Part shown: positions 52,626-61,823 of the stretch, in pieces
Layout: each line of letters starts with the position of its first letter
How positions within the stretch are numbered: position 1 is the first letter of the stretch
From: JBCDJI01 sp964351865
GTDB taxonomy: Bacteria > Verrucomicrobiota > Verrucomicrobiia > Methylacidiphilales > JBCBYL01
Reading direction: 5' to 3'
DNA length: 64,000 nt
NCBI GenBank assembly: GCA_964351865.1
Contig: CAYGPJ010000014.1
Location: forward strand, 1 to 64,000
Position numbers and translations under genes: made by a program
The notes under the pieces: generated by a model
What the model was told of the DNA's origin: nothing
Databases searched by the model: none
The model's input: only the letters and a program-made list of their open reading frames with translations

Positions 52626-53651
52626 ATGAGTGACCAATGGGATGAGCTTTTGGGACCGATGACGGATCGGTTCTCTGATTTTTTTGAACGTCTGGATCCG
52701 GAATTTCAAACCCTGATCGAACAGAACAGCGACATCCGTAAACGCGAATCCGGGCAGATTCTCATTCGGCAGGATGAATCCTCGGATACGGTTTTTGTGA
52801 TCGAGCAAGGCACGGTGGAGGTTTCGGTGGATATTCCGGATGCTAAAATTTCGCCCCCGCTGACTTATTTGGGCAAAGGTGATTTTGTGGGAGAAATCGG
52901 GGTGCTGACCGATGCCATGCGGACGGCGACGATCAAGGCGGCATCTGAAGTGACGTTTCGTCAGTTCAGTGATTCTAAATTTAAGATGCTGCTGATTCAG
53001 GTGCCGGGCTTGGCGGCCTTCGTGGCGCGCCGCTTAGCACGTCAGGTCACGCACACCACCGCCAGTGTTGCCTACAACTCCGCTTGCATGGACTTAAGTG
53101 GCAAATTGCCGGAGTTTGATCTCATTTCAGTCTTCTATACCGTTTGCTCCGGTGGTGGCACGGGCGAGTTAAGAGTGCTGAGTGAACAGAAAGATAATAT
53201 TGGCATGTTTTTCTTCCGCGATGGTCAGATTGAAAAAGCGCGCTTTCGACATCTCAACGGACCGGAAGCCTGCCGTCAGATGTTTGCGGAGGGCGAGTTG
53301 GTGGGCGCGTTCTCGTATCGCAAGCAGGAAGAATCTTCGGCCCCATTTCCTGCTGAGGCGAACATGCAGTTATCGATTGATGATTTGCTGATGGATGGAG
53401 CACTCATGCGTGACATGTATGAGGGTCTGCCGGATTGGTTAAAGAACCTTGAAGGCAAAATTCAGTTTTCCTACATGCCGAACGATTTTGAGTCCGATGA
53501 GGCGCGGGAGAATGCCGCGATCATCTTTGAAAGCTGCGGCACCCAACCGATGGGAGTAGCCGATGCATGGGTGATGACCGGCTTGTCGCACGTTCCCTTT
53601 GCGCAAGGGATTCAGGCGCTGGAAGCGCTGGATGCACTTCAGCGGAGCTAA
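52626..53651 (+). CDS. Cyclic-nucleotide-binding protein with DUF4388 (paralogue)
   Basis: 341 residues, same layout as the preceding protein: cNMP-binding cassette GEIGVLTDAMRTATI, then LPEFDLISVFYTVCSGGGTG and MFFFRDGQIEKARF. The two share order and length but have clearly diverged, so this is an old tandem duplication. No DNA-binding domain. 174 bases separate the two genes. Confidence 0.87.
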   Translation: MSDQWDELLGPMTDRFSDFFERLDPEFQTLIEQNSDIRKRESGQILIRQDESSDTVFVIEQGTVEVSVDIPDAKISPPLTYLGKGDFVGEIGVLTDAMRTATIKAASEVTFRQFSDSKFKMLLIQVPGLAAFVARRLARQVTHTTASVAYNSACMDLSGKLPEFDLISVFYTVCSGGGTGELRVLSEQKDNIGMFFFRDGQIEKARFRHLNGPEACRQMFAEGELVGAFSYRKQEESSAPFPAEANMQLSIDDLLMDGALMRDMYEGLPDWLKNLEGKIQFSYMPNDFESDEARENAAIIFESCGTQPMGVADAWVMTGLSHVPFAQGIQALEALDALQRS

Positions 53652-53691
53652 TAGTAATAGTGGCAGACAACGGCAGTGGCTTGAATTGAAG

Positions 53692-54447
53692 ATGAAAACC
53701 GTGCTTCTGAGCCTGATGGCAGCCGGTCTGATGGCTGTAATGCCGACTTACGGAGTCGAGCAGATCAGCTATGAAATCGAAGCCGTCTACCCGCATGATC
53801 CGGAAGCCTGGACTCAGGGCTTATTCTTGCAGACGGGAACGCTCTATGAAAGCACCGGCCTGCATGGTCAGTCCAGTCTCAGGGTAGTAGACCTGGAATC
53901 GGGTAAAGTGAAACGTCAGATTTTGTTGGATAAGACACTTTTTGCCGAGGGGTTGACGCTCTACAACGGCAAGCTCTATCAACTGACTTGGGAGGCAGGT
54001 CTATGTCTGATCTATAACCCTGAAACCTTTGAGAGGATAGGGGAATTTCGCTACCAGGGTGAAGGTTGGGGACTGACACACGATGATGATGGTTTGATCA
54101 TGAGTAATGGCACGGCAGTGATATCATTCCTGGATTCTGAAACTCATCAGGTGAAGCGGAGTATCACGGTAACACGTCAGGGACGACCCGTTTCTGATTT
54201 GAACGAATTGGAATATGTGGAAGGTGCTATCTATGCCAATATCTGGTATAGCGATGAAGTGATCAAAATCGACCCGCAGTCCGGGGTGGTGGTCGGTGTG
54301 ATAGACTTTTCAAATTTATGGAAGGACAGCACACGCGATGAAGATCAGGTGTTGAACGGGATTGCCTACGATGCCAAAACGCAATGTTTTCTCATTACCG
54401 GAAAATTCTGGCCTAAGTTATTTGTGATTCGATTAAAGAATTCGTGA
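53692..54447 (+). CDS. Glutaminyl-peptide cyclotransferase (secreted)
   Basis: 251 residues from ATG 53692, which starts a signal peptide (VLLSLMAAGLMAVMPTYG). Beta-propeller family landmarks: YPHDPEAWTQGLFLQTGTLY, ESTGLHGQSSLR, LFAEGLTLYNGKLYQLTW, LNELEYVEGAIYANIW and VLNGIAYDA. It converts N-terminal glutamine to pyroglutamate, protecting exported proteins. The frame upstream overlaps the cNMP protein gene and is not native. Confidence 0.9.
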   Translation: MKTVLLSLMAAGLMAVMPTYGVEQISYEIEAVYPHDPEAWTQGLFLQTGTLYESTGLHGQSSLRVVDLESGKVKRQILLDKTLFAEGLTLYNGKLYQLTWEAGLCLIYNPETFERIGEFRYQGEGWGLTHDDDGLIMSNGTAVISFLDSETHQVKRSITVTRQGRPVSDLNELEYVEGAIYANIWYSDEVIKIDPQSGVVVGVIDFSNLWKDSTRDEDQVLNGIAYDAKTQCFLITGKFWPKLFVIRLKNS

Positions 54448-54550
54448 GTATTACGTGGTGAGATCACCAAGCATACAGTCATGCAACTGTCTGAACGGAG
54501 TAACAGCTTTGCCTCGATGGTTGCGATTGTGGATCAGTCGTCTGAATAAT

Positions 54551-54900
54551 CTAGTAGCAGTTCATTGCACATACTTTGACGAATAAGGTGGGGCGTCTTG
54601 TCCCAAGGCGCCGGGTTCTACCTCCCGACCACACAGGGTGTCGGCATCGGCACGTTGGGGATCCCGCGGCCGCGCATACATATCAACATAAGAGGTATAA
54701 AACGATATTTAGAGGTCGTATTTCAACAGAGAGCTGAGGTAGTGCGCTTTGTCCTCAAAGCGCTGGGTGGTCACTACGGGAAAGCGGTTTGGTCCCGACA
54801 CCCTGCGTGGTCGGGAGCCCTACCTTTGTCATATTCCATATGTTGATGCATAAGCGCGGCCGCGTGACCCTACCTCTCACTACAGATGCAATGAACTACT
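54551..54900. repeat. MITE-like element, CTAGTAG-TTCATTGCAC ends, large version
   Basis: Ends CTAGTAGCAGTTCATTGCAC and GCAATGAACTACT are inverted. The inside holds an REP-c copy (GTCTTGTCCCAAGGCGCC), two inverted strings with CGACCACACAGGGTGTCGG / CCCGACACCCTGCGTGGTCG, and GCGGCCGCG twice. It appears to be an element with others nested in it. Confidence 0.7.
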
Positions 54901-54910
54901 TGGGCATAAG

Positions 54911-55183
54911 CTATTTCTTTTTCACATGAGCGCCATTGCCGGTGTGGGAATCGCCGAAATACTTTTCACTGCGGTATCTGAGCCAGACGCGTAGCACTTG
55001 AGGGATCTGTTCGCGCTGAGATTCGGTGAGTTGGTGATAGAGAGCCAGCGCCCGCTCGCGTTCATTACGGCAGGCTTTATTTTTATGAGCATCCCATAGG
55101 CTGCGGGCCACCCGGATACGCCGACAGGTTTCTTTGACCAGCGCGGTGCCTTGCAGCGGTTTTTGGTTCTTCTTGGCGACCAC
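54911..55183 (-). CDS. Small conserved hypothetical protein
   Basis: 90 residues, basic and helical, no signal peptide. Contains LQGTALVKETCRRIRVARSL and IPQVLRVWLRYRSEKYFG, a pattern I recognise as recurring in Verrucomicrobiota but without known function. Divergent from the DEAD-box helicase gene; could be an RNA-binding partner, but that is speculation. Confidence 0.65.
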   Translation of the reverse strand: MVAKKNQKPLQGTALVKETCRRIRVARSLWDAHKNKACRNERERALALYHQLTESQREQIPQVLRVWLRYRSEKYFGDSHTGNGAHVKKK

Positions 55184-55276
55184 GTGTGTATATTCACAGA
55201 GACACGGCGCAGGTCACGGAGTATTTTTTTCATATTCCATATCCCGAGCCAGTCTTCTCTGATAGAGTTTCGGCAC

Positions 55277-56419
55277 ATGAGTTCATTTGCAGAGTTAAAC
55301 GTGCCGGATAACCTGATTGAGGCATTGGCGAGTCAGGGGATTACTGAACCAACCGACATTCAAGTTAAGGCCTTTCCGGTCATTCATACCAATCAGGATG
55401 CCTGGTTAAGTTCTGCGACTGGTAGCGGTAAGACGTTTGCCTATCTGCTGCCGTTGCTGGGGAGGATCGACATCCAAAGCACGGATTTACAGTTAGTGAT
55501 TCTGGCTCCGACACAGGAACTGGCGGTGCAGATTCATACCTGTGTCAAGTCACTCTACCCGGACAACACGCGAGCACCGCGCACGCAATTACTCATCGGC
55601 AGCGCATCGATTCAGCGCCAGAAAGAAAAACTTAAGAAAAAACCACATATCGTCGTCGGCTCGTGTGGTCGCATGCTGGAACTGGTGCGCGAGAAAAAGC
55701 TGAAACTGCATCATTGCCGACATGTGGTGATTGACGAGGCAGATAAGATGCTGGCGGTCGACAGCTTAACCGATCTGGAACACTTGCTGGATCTGATGGA
55801 TAACGACCGGCAGTTGATCTTTGCCTCGGCGACAAAGAAAGGAAATGCCTTCGAGCAGGCTCAGCAGCTTGGGTTGGATGTGCAATGGCTGCGTGGGGAA
55901 GACGTTCGGGCAGATCCCCGGATCGAACACTATTTTATCGAATCACCGCATCATCACAAAAGCGATGCGTTACGACGACTGCTGCACGCCGTGAAACCGG
56001 AGAAGGCGATCGTGTTTTTGCACCGGAATGAAACGGTGGAGCTGGTGCAGTTAAAACTGGAGACCAAGGATCTGGACATGGTGATGATTCACGGGGCGAA
56101 GAATAAATTTGAGCGGGAAAAGGCTCTGCGACATTTTCGTCAGGGCAAGGCGAAGGTCTTGGTTTCGTCCGATGTCTCAGCCCGTGGATTAGATATTAAA
56201 GGAGTGACCCATATCATTAATCTGGATGCGCCATCCCACTCGGACGACTACCTGCACCGCGTCGGACGCACCGGACGAATGGGTGCTACGGGCGTCGCGA
56301 TCTCGATTTTAGCCCCGAATGAGCAAATGTTGGTGCAGCGCTACGAAAAAGATTTGAGGATAAAAATCCGGCCTGCACAACTAAAAGAAGGGCAATTCCT
56401 GGTAGCCGACGTCAAATGA
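55277..56419 (+). CDS. DEAD-box RNA helicase
   Basis: 380 residues from ATG 55277; the frame is open further back, but MSSFAELNVPDNLIEALASQ is the usual helicase start. Motifs: Q-motif (EPTDIQVKAF), I (SSATGSGKT), Ia (APTQELA), II (VIDEADKM), III (SAT), V (SDVSARGLDIK) and VI (HRVGRTGRMG). It unwinds short RNA duplexes, probably in ribosome assembly or RNA decay. The cold shock gene is next on the same strand, 105 bases on. Confidence 0.93.
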   Translation: MSSFAELNVPDNLIEALASQGITEPTDIQVKAFPVIHTNQDAWLSSATGSGKTFAYLLPLLGRIDIQSTDLQLVILAPTQELAVQIHTCVKSLYPDNTRAPRTQLLIGSASIQRQKEKLKKKPHIVVGSCGRMLELVREKKLKLHHCRHVVIDEADKMLAVDSLTDLEHLLDLMDNDRQLIFASATKKGNAFEQAQQLGLDVQWLRGEDVRADPRIEHYFIESPHHHKSDALRRLLHAVKPEKAIVFLHRNETVELVQLKLETKDLDMVMIHGAKNKFEREKALRHFRQGKAKVLVSSDVSARGLDIKGVTHIINLDAPSHSDDYLHRVGRTGRMGATGVAISILAPNEQMLVQRYEKDLRIKIRPAQLKEGQFLVADVK

Positions 56420-56524
56420 AAGCAAATGAAAGCTGGTCAATTTGAGAAAACCGTGAAGAGTATCAGTTGAACCGAATGTCACAGTGACAGACGGGGACTA
56501 ACACCAAAATAAAGTATATATAAT

Positions 56525-56728
56525 ATGAGTACAGGAATAGTTAAGTGGTTCAATTCAGAAAAAGGCTACGGCTTTATCACCCCAGATGATGGAGGACAAG
56601 ATCTCTTCGTTCATCACAGCGAAATTCAAGCGACAGGCTATGCATCGTTAGACGATGGCCAAAAAGTCAGCTACGAAGTTGGCCAGGGACAAAAAGGGCC
56701 ATGCGCTCAAAAAGTCGAAACCGTCTAA
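56525..56728 (+). CDS. Cold shock protein (CspA family)
   Basis: 67 residues, one OB-fold. RNP1 KGYGFITP and RNP2 DLFVHHSEI are both present (GIVKWFNSEKGYGFITPDDG). Binds single-stranded RNA and acts as a chaperone and antiterminator. Followed by a strong terminator; preceded by the DEAD-box helicase, a common functional pairing in cold adaptation. Confidence 0.97.
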   Translation: MSTGIVKWFNSEKGYGFITPDDGGQDLFVHHSEIQATGYASLDDGQKVSYEVGQGQKGPCAQKVETV

Positions 56729-56752
56729 ATTTTTTAATTACCTTTTAGACCG

Positions 56753-56790
56753 CAGGGGGCATCGATCATTCGGTGCCCCCTGTTTTTTTT
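56753..56790 (+). terminator. Rho-independent terminator of the cold shock gene
   Basis: Stem CAGGGGGCA / TGCCCCCTG (12-base loop) followed by eight T. Confidence 0.95.
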
Positions 56791-56844
56791 GCCCGCATTT
56801 AGAGCATTTTCGAATGGTGTTCTAACACTGATTCAGGTGGCCCA

Positions 56845-56933
56845 CGATAGGGGACGGAGTAATATTTTCCGTGCAAGTGGTATAGGTCCTATGAAAGCAG
56901 GGTGGCAGGAAAAAATTACTCCGTCCCCTATCG
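56845..56933. repeat. REPIN with GGGGACGGAGTAAT arms
   Basis: Arms of 26 bases, CGATAGGGGACGGAGTAATA... and the complement, pair with one mismatch around a 37-base centre. The GGGACGGAG core is shared with the palindrome at 194-239. A fragment of the GAGCGTTTTCGAA family (TAGAGCATTTTCGAATG) precedes it at about 56800. Confidence 0.82.
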
Positions 56934-57087
56934 TTCAGCGATTTGCTGAATTAATACTGAATGTCGCAGATATGCGATTTTATCGGAGCCAGATCTTCAG
57001 AGAAAAGACTTTCGCGTATTTCGCGGTTAATTTATTTCTGGAAAAATGGCTCAGTTCTTTTAACGGGGATAAGAGGGCAGGACTTAT

Positions 57088-57189
57088 AGCGTTTCCGAAT
57101 TAAGTTCTCACACGGTGACCTGATTAAAATACATGTAGAGCAAGATTGCATCTCGCCCTACATGTTTGAACATCATTCGAAAACGCTCT
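57088..57189. repeat. MITE-like element with GCGTTTCCGAA ends, short version
   Basis: GCGTTTCCGAATTAAGTTCT at the left faces ATTCGAAAACGC at the right. The centre has one REP-a unit (GAGCAAGATTGCATCTCGCC) between two ACATGT strings. It is the compact form of the element at 44177. Confidence 0.75.
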
Positions 57190-57225
57190 CAATCTTCAAT
57201 GTATCACGTGATACATTGAAGATTG
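57190..57225. repeat. 36-bp perfect palindrome
   Basis: Every base pairs around the centre CAC|GTG (57207/57208), without a loop. It lies 12 bases past the stop of the minus-strand engB gene. No T run follows, so a terminator is possible but not certain. Confidence 0.75.
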
Positions 57226-57236
57226 GCGCGGTGATA

Positions 57237-57926
57237 TTACTTGCGCTTTCCCTTGTTCATCCAGCCTAGATTGATGGTTGGTTGTTTCCTGGCTTTGGTT
57301 TGAGCCGTATGGCCCGTCTTGCCGGCCTGGCTGGAACCGGGGATGAGGGTATCGATAAACTGCAGGATCTGATTTTTGCCGGCGGCTGTTTTCGCGGAGC
57401 ACTGAAAAAACTTGGCCGGGTGAATCGATAGGGCTTCACACTCTTCCATGAACAGCGCGGTGTGATTCTGGACGGCCGATTTTGAACTGCGGTCCGTTTT
57501 GGTGAAGATCAGTGAGAAGGGTAAAGTCATTTCCTGCAGCCACTCGATGAAGGTGAGATCGCTATCCATCGGCGGGTGCTGGGAATCGATCAGAATGAAA
57601 ATCTGTTTCAGATTTTCCCGTTCCAACAGGTATTCACTGATATTTTCATTGAACTCCTGTCGTTCGCGTTTGGAGACTTTGGCGTAGCCGTAGCCGGGCA
57701 AATCAACCAGCCGCCAGCGCTCGTTAATTGAGAAAAAATTAATCAACCGGGTTTTACCGGGCTGACTGGAAGTGCGGGCCAGTCCCTCTTTGCCGGTTAA
57801 CATGTTGATCAGCGAAGATTTGCCTACGTTAGAACGACCGAGAAAAGCGAACTCCGGCACGCTGGCTGGCGGGCAGCGTTCCAGATCAGGTGAACTGGTG
57901 AGCAGGGTGGCGGAGGAAATTTTCAT
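57237..57926 (-). CDS. engB: Ribosome biogenesis GTPase YsxC/EngB
   Basis: 229 residues. G1 GRSNVGKSSL, G2 region SSQPGKTRLINFF, G3 DLPGYGYAKVSK, G4 FTKTD and G5 CSAKTAAG are all present. Needed for 50S subunit assembly. The C-terminal tail (about 200-229) is longer than in E. coli and basic (TINLGWMNKGKRK). It lies 16 bases downstream of the DEAD-box helicase gene on the same strand, suggesting a small ribosome-assembly operon. Confidence 0.95.
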   Translation of the reverse strand: MKISSATLLTSSPDLERCPPASVPEFAFLGRSNVGKSSLINMLTGKEGLARTSSQPGKTRLINFFSINERWRLVDLPGYGYAKVSKRERQEFNENISEYLLERENLKQIFILIDSQHPPMDSDLTFIEWLQEMTLPFSLIFTKTDRSSKSAVQNHTALFMEECEALSIHPAKFFQCSAKTAAGKNQILQFIDTLIPGSSQAGKTGHTAQTKARKQPTINLGWMNKGKRK

Positions 57927-57942
57927 TAGTAATGGAAGGGGG

Positions 57943-59061
57943 CTATTTTAAGGGGCGAAACTGGATACTGAGTTCTTTTTCCAGTCGGGTGATCTTGGGT
58001 TTTTCTTCAGGTTCGATCAGTGTGATGGAGGTGCCTGTTTTGCCGGCCCGTGCGGTGCGACCACTGCGGTGGGTGTAGTATTGGAAATCTTCCGGGGGTT
58101 GATGCTGGATCACAAAGGACAGCCCTTCAATGTCGATGCCGCGAGCGGCGACATCAGTCGCGATCAGAAACTGAACCCGCTCTTTCTTGAAAGCGCGCAT
58201 TACCTTGTCGCGATCCTGCTGGCTGAGTTCGCCTTGAATGACCCCGACCGCCAGTCCTTTCTTGGTCAGTTCTTCCCCCAGTCGCACCGATCCGGCGCGG
58301 GTGCGGCAGAAGATCAGGCCACGTCGATCGCCTTGTGCTTTGAGATACTCGGCGATGTATTCATCTTTTTCGGAGCGGTCAATGATGACGTAGCGGTGGT
58401 CGATGTTTTCGTTGACCACATTTGACCAGGCGACTTTGATGCGGTGAGCATCCGGCGCCATGTTCTTACTGATGAGGGCTTGAATGTGTTTCTGGAAGGT
58501 GGCTGAGAATAACCAGGTGGCGCGGCGGCGTTTGGTGAGGCGGAAGACTTCACTGATTTCTTCTTTGAAGCCGATGGTCATTATTTCATCTGCTTCATCC
58601 AGCACCAAATACTTCACCGCATCCAGTGCGACTGCGTTTGCTTTCAGTAAATCCATCAGTCGACCGGGCGTGGCCACCAGAATGTGGGTTGGGCGTTGCA
58701 GTCGCTGGATCTGGACGTCGAGTTTGTCGCCACCGGCGGCCACTTCGATGAATATTTTATCTTCGCAGTATTTGGTGTAACGGAACAAATGCTTGCCGAT
58801 CTGTTTGGCCAGTTCGCGCGTAGGCGAGATGATCAGTCCCTGGATATGCGGCAGATCCGGGTCGACGCGGGTCAGTAGCGGTAGTCCGAAGGCCGCAGTC
58901 TTGCCAGTGCCGGTCTGGGCCTGAGCGATCAAGTCGGCGCCCTGCTTAATCAGAAAAGGAATGGCTTGCTCTTGAATAGGAGTCGGTTCGAGAATTCCGA
59001 GTTCCCGAATTCCTTTAATAAGGTCGTCTGGAACCCCGAGTGATTTGAATGAATCTGACAT
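57943..59061 (-). CDS. DEAD-box RNA helicase (RhlE/CsdA-like)
   Basis: 372 residues from ATG 59061 (MSDSFKSLGVPDDLIKGIRE); an ATG at 59079 adds six residues. Motifs: Q-motif EPTPIQEQAI, I AQTGTGKT, Ia SPTRELA, II LDEADEIM, III SAT, V ATDVAARGIDIEG and VI HRSGRTARAG. No C-terminal extension. Operon with engB. Different subfamily from the helicase at 55277. Confidence 0.94.
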   Translation of the reverse strand: MSDSFKSLGVPDDLIKGIRELGILEPTPIQEQAIPFLIKQGADLIAQAQTGTGKTAAFGLPLLTRVDPDLPHIQGLIISPTRELAKQIGKHLFRYTKYCEDKIFIEVAAGGDKLDVQIQRLQRPTHILVATPGRLMDLLKANAVALDAVKYLVLDEADEIMTIGFKEEISEVFRLTKRRRATWLFSATFQKHIQALISKNMAPDAHRIKVAWSNVVNENIDHRYVIIDRSEKDEYIAEYLKAQGDRRGLIFCRTRAGSVRLGEELTKKGLAVGVIQGELSQQDRDKVMRAFKKERVQFLIATDVAARGIDIEGLSFVIQHQPPEDFQYYTHRSGRTARAGKTGTSITLIEPEEKPKITRLEKELSIQFRPLK

Positions 59062-59197
59062 ATGAGAAAACGGTAGCACAGGGGAGGGGCAGAGAGCGAC
59101 AAGAAGAATGGATTAAGCATAAAAGATAAACAGAGATTCTGCTCACATTTCTGAAATAGATCTGGCAGTGTTGGTAGATCAACAAGCGGATGGCATC

Positions 59198-60937
59198 ATG
59201 AAAAATTTCCGGAAGCAACCCGTATTCTATCCACAGTCGTTAAGGCTGCTGCGGGACAAAGAAGCGAAAAAGGAGTTTTCATGGTCTGGAGAAATCAGTG
59301 CAGGCCTGACGGTCGGAATGATCGCACTGCCGCTGGCGCTGGCGTTGGGTATAGCCAGTATACCGCAAGGGGTCGAGACGCCGCTGCCGGCACCGGCGCT
59401 GGGCATATTGACCGCGATCGTCGCGGGACTGATCATTGCCGTGTTGGGAGGAAGTCGGGTGCAGATCGGCGGGCCGACGGCGGCGTTTATCCCGATCATC
59501 CTGCTCATTGTTTCGGAGCACGGTTACTCCGGCATGCTACTGGCTACCATGATGGCAGGAGGCATTCTTATTGTGATGGGGCTGGCTCGTATGGGGGCGT
59601 TGATCCGGTATATTCCGTGGCCGGTGACCAGCGGATTCACCTCAGGGATTGCCGTAGCCATCATGCTGACGCAAGTCAGGGATTTTGCGGGACTGACCAC
59701 CGGAGCAGGAATGCCGCGGGAATTTACCGCCAAAGTGGGGTGGATCATTGATAACCTGCATTCGTTTAACGGCTTTGCGATTGGCTTGGCTGTAGCCTGC
59801 GTGGCGGTCATCTGGTGGTGGCCCAAGTTGAAGATAAAATATCTTCCGGGTCCCGTGGTGGCCTTGCTCATGGCAACCCTCTTCACGCTGGTGATGGGTT
59901 GGAGCTCCGGACATGGTGTGGAAACGATCGGAACCCGCTTCGGTGCAAACGCCATTCCGGATTCGCTGCCGTGGCCCTCCATGCCGGTATGGAGCTGGAG
60001 TATGGTGCGGGAACTGATCGGTCCCGCTACCGCCATTGCTTTGCTGGGTGCCATTGAATCGCTTCTTTCCGACGTGGTAGCGGATGGACTGAGCGGAAAC
60101 CGTCACGACAGCAATACCGAACTGATTGCACAGGGTATCGCTAATTTGGTCTGTCCTTTTTTCGGGGGCTTGCCAGCTACCGGGGCGATCGCGAGAACGT
60201 CTGCAAATATCAGTAACGGGGGCAAAACCCCGCTGGCGGGAATCATTCATGCGATGACCCTGCTGGGGGTTGTGCTGCTGGCGGCGCGCTGGGCGGTGTA
60301 TATTCCCATGGCGACCATGTCAGCTATTTTGGTGGTAGTCGCGCTACGTATGGGGGAGTGGCATGAACTGGTCAGGCTGCATAAAATGCCAAGAAGTGAC
60401 GCGCTCGTGCTGGTCACCACATTTGGGCTGACGGTGGTCTTTGATTTGGTCATTGCCGTGGAGGTAGGGATGGTGCTGGCCGCGATTCTATTTATAAAGC
60501 GGGTTTCGGAGACGACAGAAATCAGTCAAGTGACTGAGGATGACATGCTGGAACGACCTGAACATATCGCGCTGGGGAAAAAAATTCCGGACGGGGTGAT
60601 TGTGTACCGAATTTTCGGACCGTTTCTTTTTGGTGCGGCTGAGATGCTGGAGGATGCCCTGCTGCAGCATGGGGCTTTTCCGCGAGTCATTATTCTACGC
60701 TTGAATTTGGTCTCGGCGATGGATATCACCGCCCTCAATGCGCTGGAAAGTGTGGTGGAAAGGGCAGGAAAACACCAGGCACAGGTGATCATCAGCGGCA
60801 TCCACCGCCAACCACTCGCCATGCTGCTCAAAGCTGATTTCGTTCAAGTGATCGGCAGAGAAAACTTTTGTGCCACCTATGAAGCCGCGCTGGTGAGAGC
60901 GGATCAGATATTAAAAAATCAGGGACAACTTTTGTAG
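59198..60937 (+). CDS. SulP-family anion transporter with STAS domain
   Basis: 579 residues from ATG 59198 (a GTG at 59168 is also open). About 12 transmembrane helices with the SulP hallmarks GLTVGMIALPLALALGIASI, GGSRVQIGGPTAAFIPI and GGLPATGAIARTSANISNG, then a cytoplasmic STAS domain (about 470-579, ITALNALESVVERAG). Transports sulfate, bicarbonate or a dicarboxylate; the substrate is not clear from sequence. In an organism with sulfatases, sulfate or bicarbonate would both make sense. Confidence 0.92.
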   Translation: MKNFRKQPVFYPQSLRLLRDKEAKKEFSWSGEISAGLTVGMIALPLALALGIASIPQGVETPLPAPALGILTAIVAGLIIAVLGGSRVQIGGPTAAFIPIILLIVSEHGYSGMLLATMMAGGILIVMGLARMGALIRYIPWPVTSGFTSGIAVAIMLTQVRDFAGLTTGAGMPREFTAKVGWIIDNLHSFNGFAIGLAVACVAVIWWWPKLKIKYLPGPVVALLMATLFTLVMGWSSGHGVETIGTRFGANAIPDSLPWPSMPVWSWSMVRELIGPATAIALLGAIESLLSDVVADGLSGNRHDSNTELIAQGIANLVCPFFGGLPATGAIARTSANISNGGKTPLAGIIHAMTLLGVVLLAARWAVYIPMATMSAILVVVALRMGEWHELVRLHKMPRSDALVLVTTFGLTVVFDLVIAVEVGMVLAAILFIKRVSETTEISQVTEDDMLERPEHIALGKKIPDGVIVYRIFGPFLFGAAEMLEDALLQHGAFPRVIILRLNLVSAMDITALNALESVVERAGKHQAQVIISGIHRQPLAMLLKADFVQVIGRENFCATYEAALVRADQILKNQGQLL

Positions 60938-61150
60938 GGGTTGTAGGTGTCCGGTAAGGTTAAAAAAGCAGATGAAGCACTGCGGCAAGAAATCATTACT
61001 ATGATGAATGCGAAAAAATACCGAATATGTGAGAACTTTAAATAGCTTACTATCGCTAAATGTGTCATGAATGAATGTAGACCTGCATAGGGTGAATTCC
61101 ATGTTTATTGGAATAGATTGAATTAAGTCTATGATACTGTTGGCTCCGAT

Positions 61151-61441
61151 ATGAAATACAAATTAAACCACATTGACTCAAAAACTCTGGCACCTCTTCT
61201 TGCCAGACTCTACTTCATTGCAGGAGCTATTGCTGCCGCCTTCATGCTTGTAGCCGCCATGTTCGGAGGTAGTAATGCTGACGCATTCGTCTTTACTATT
61301 ATTATTTTTCTTATCGGATATCCCATTATTGGCTACATCACAGGATTAATCTTCTGCGCAGCCTATAACTTTTTTTGTAAGGATGGCTCAGGCCTAGTGT
61401 TTGACCTTGAAAGAATTGAGCCTGACGACACGAACAGCTAA
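61151..61441 (+). CDS. Small membrane protein, unknown
   Basis: 96 residues, two transmembrane helices (FIAGAIAAAFMLVAAMFG; FVFTIIIFLIGYPIIGYITG) with a short N-terminal soluble part. It resembles small DUF3566-like proteins in length and layout, but the match is weak. Codon use looks normal for the window. Confidence 0.55.
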   Translation: MKYKLNHIDSKTLAPLLARLYFIAGAIAAAFMLVAAMFGGSNADAFVFTIIIFLIGYPIIGYITGLIFCAAYNFFCKDGSGLVFDLERIEPDDTNS

Positions 61442-61525
61442 CAAATCAGTTCTATCAACTCACTTCCTGCGGTGCTTCGCTCTGGACGCTCCTTTCCCTC
61501 CGTGCCAAACTTTAAAATTTGAAAA

Positions 61526-61810
61526 ATGATGAAACCATTCACTCTATTATTACTAGGCAGCGTGCTTTTGCTCACGTCGTGTGGCGATGCACAGATCAGG
61601 AAAATTATCTTCACATCGCCTGACGGTATCAAAAGGCAATTTGCTTTGGATGACGGCGACGGCAAGATCACATCGGGGGGGGAAGGCAAAGACACTCACC
61701 GTGAGTGTCAGTCGCTCACTTTTTCTGTCCTGGAATCCTCGTATAAAGTGAAAGTGGATGATACGGTCTATTATTTTCCCTTAGATCACATGGTGGAAAT
61801 TCCAAAATAA
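61526..61810 (+). CDS. Small lipoprotein, unknown
   Basis: 94 residues with a lipoprotein signal (FTLLLLGSVLLLTSCGDA, lipid-modified cysteine about 20). The mature part is beta-rich and charged. No family recognised. It follows the small membrane protein by 84 bases and may be co-transcribed. Confidence 0.65.
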   Translation: MMKPFTLLLLGSVLLLTSCGDAQIRKIIFTSPDGIKRQFALDDGDGKITSGGEGKDTHRECQSLTFSVLESSYKVKVDDTVYYFPLDHMVEIPK

Positions 61811-61823
61811 ACTGAACCAGATG

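Noticed and set aside
59524..60250. Minus-strand ORFs over the SulP gene
   Set aside because: Antisense shadows of a membrane protein gene; no independent support.
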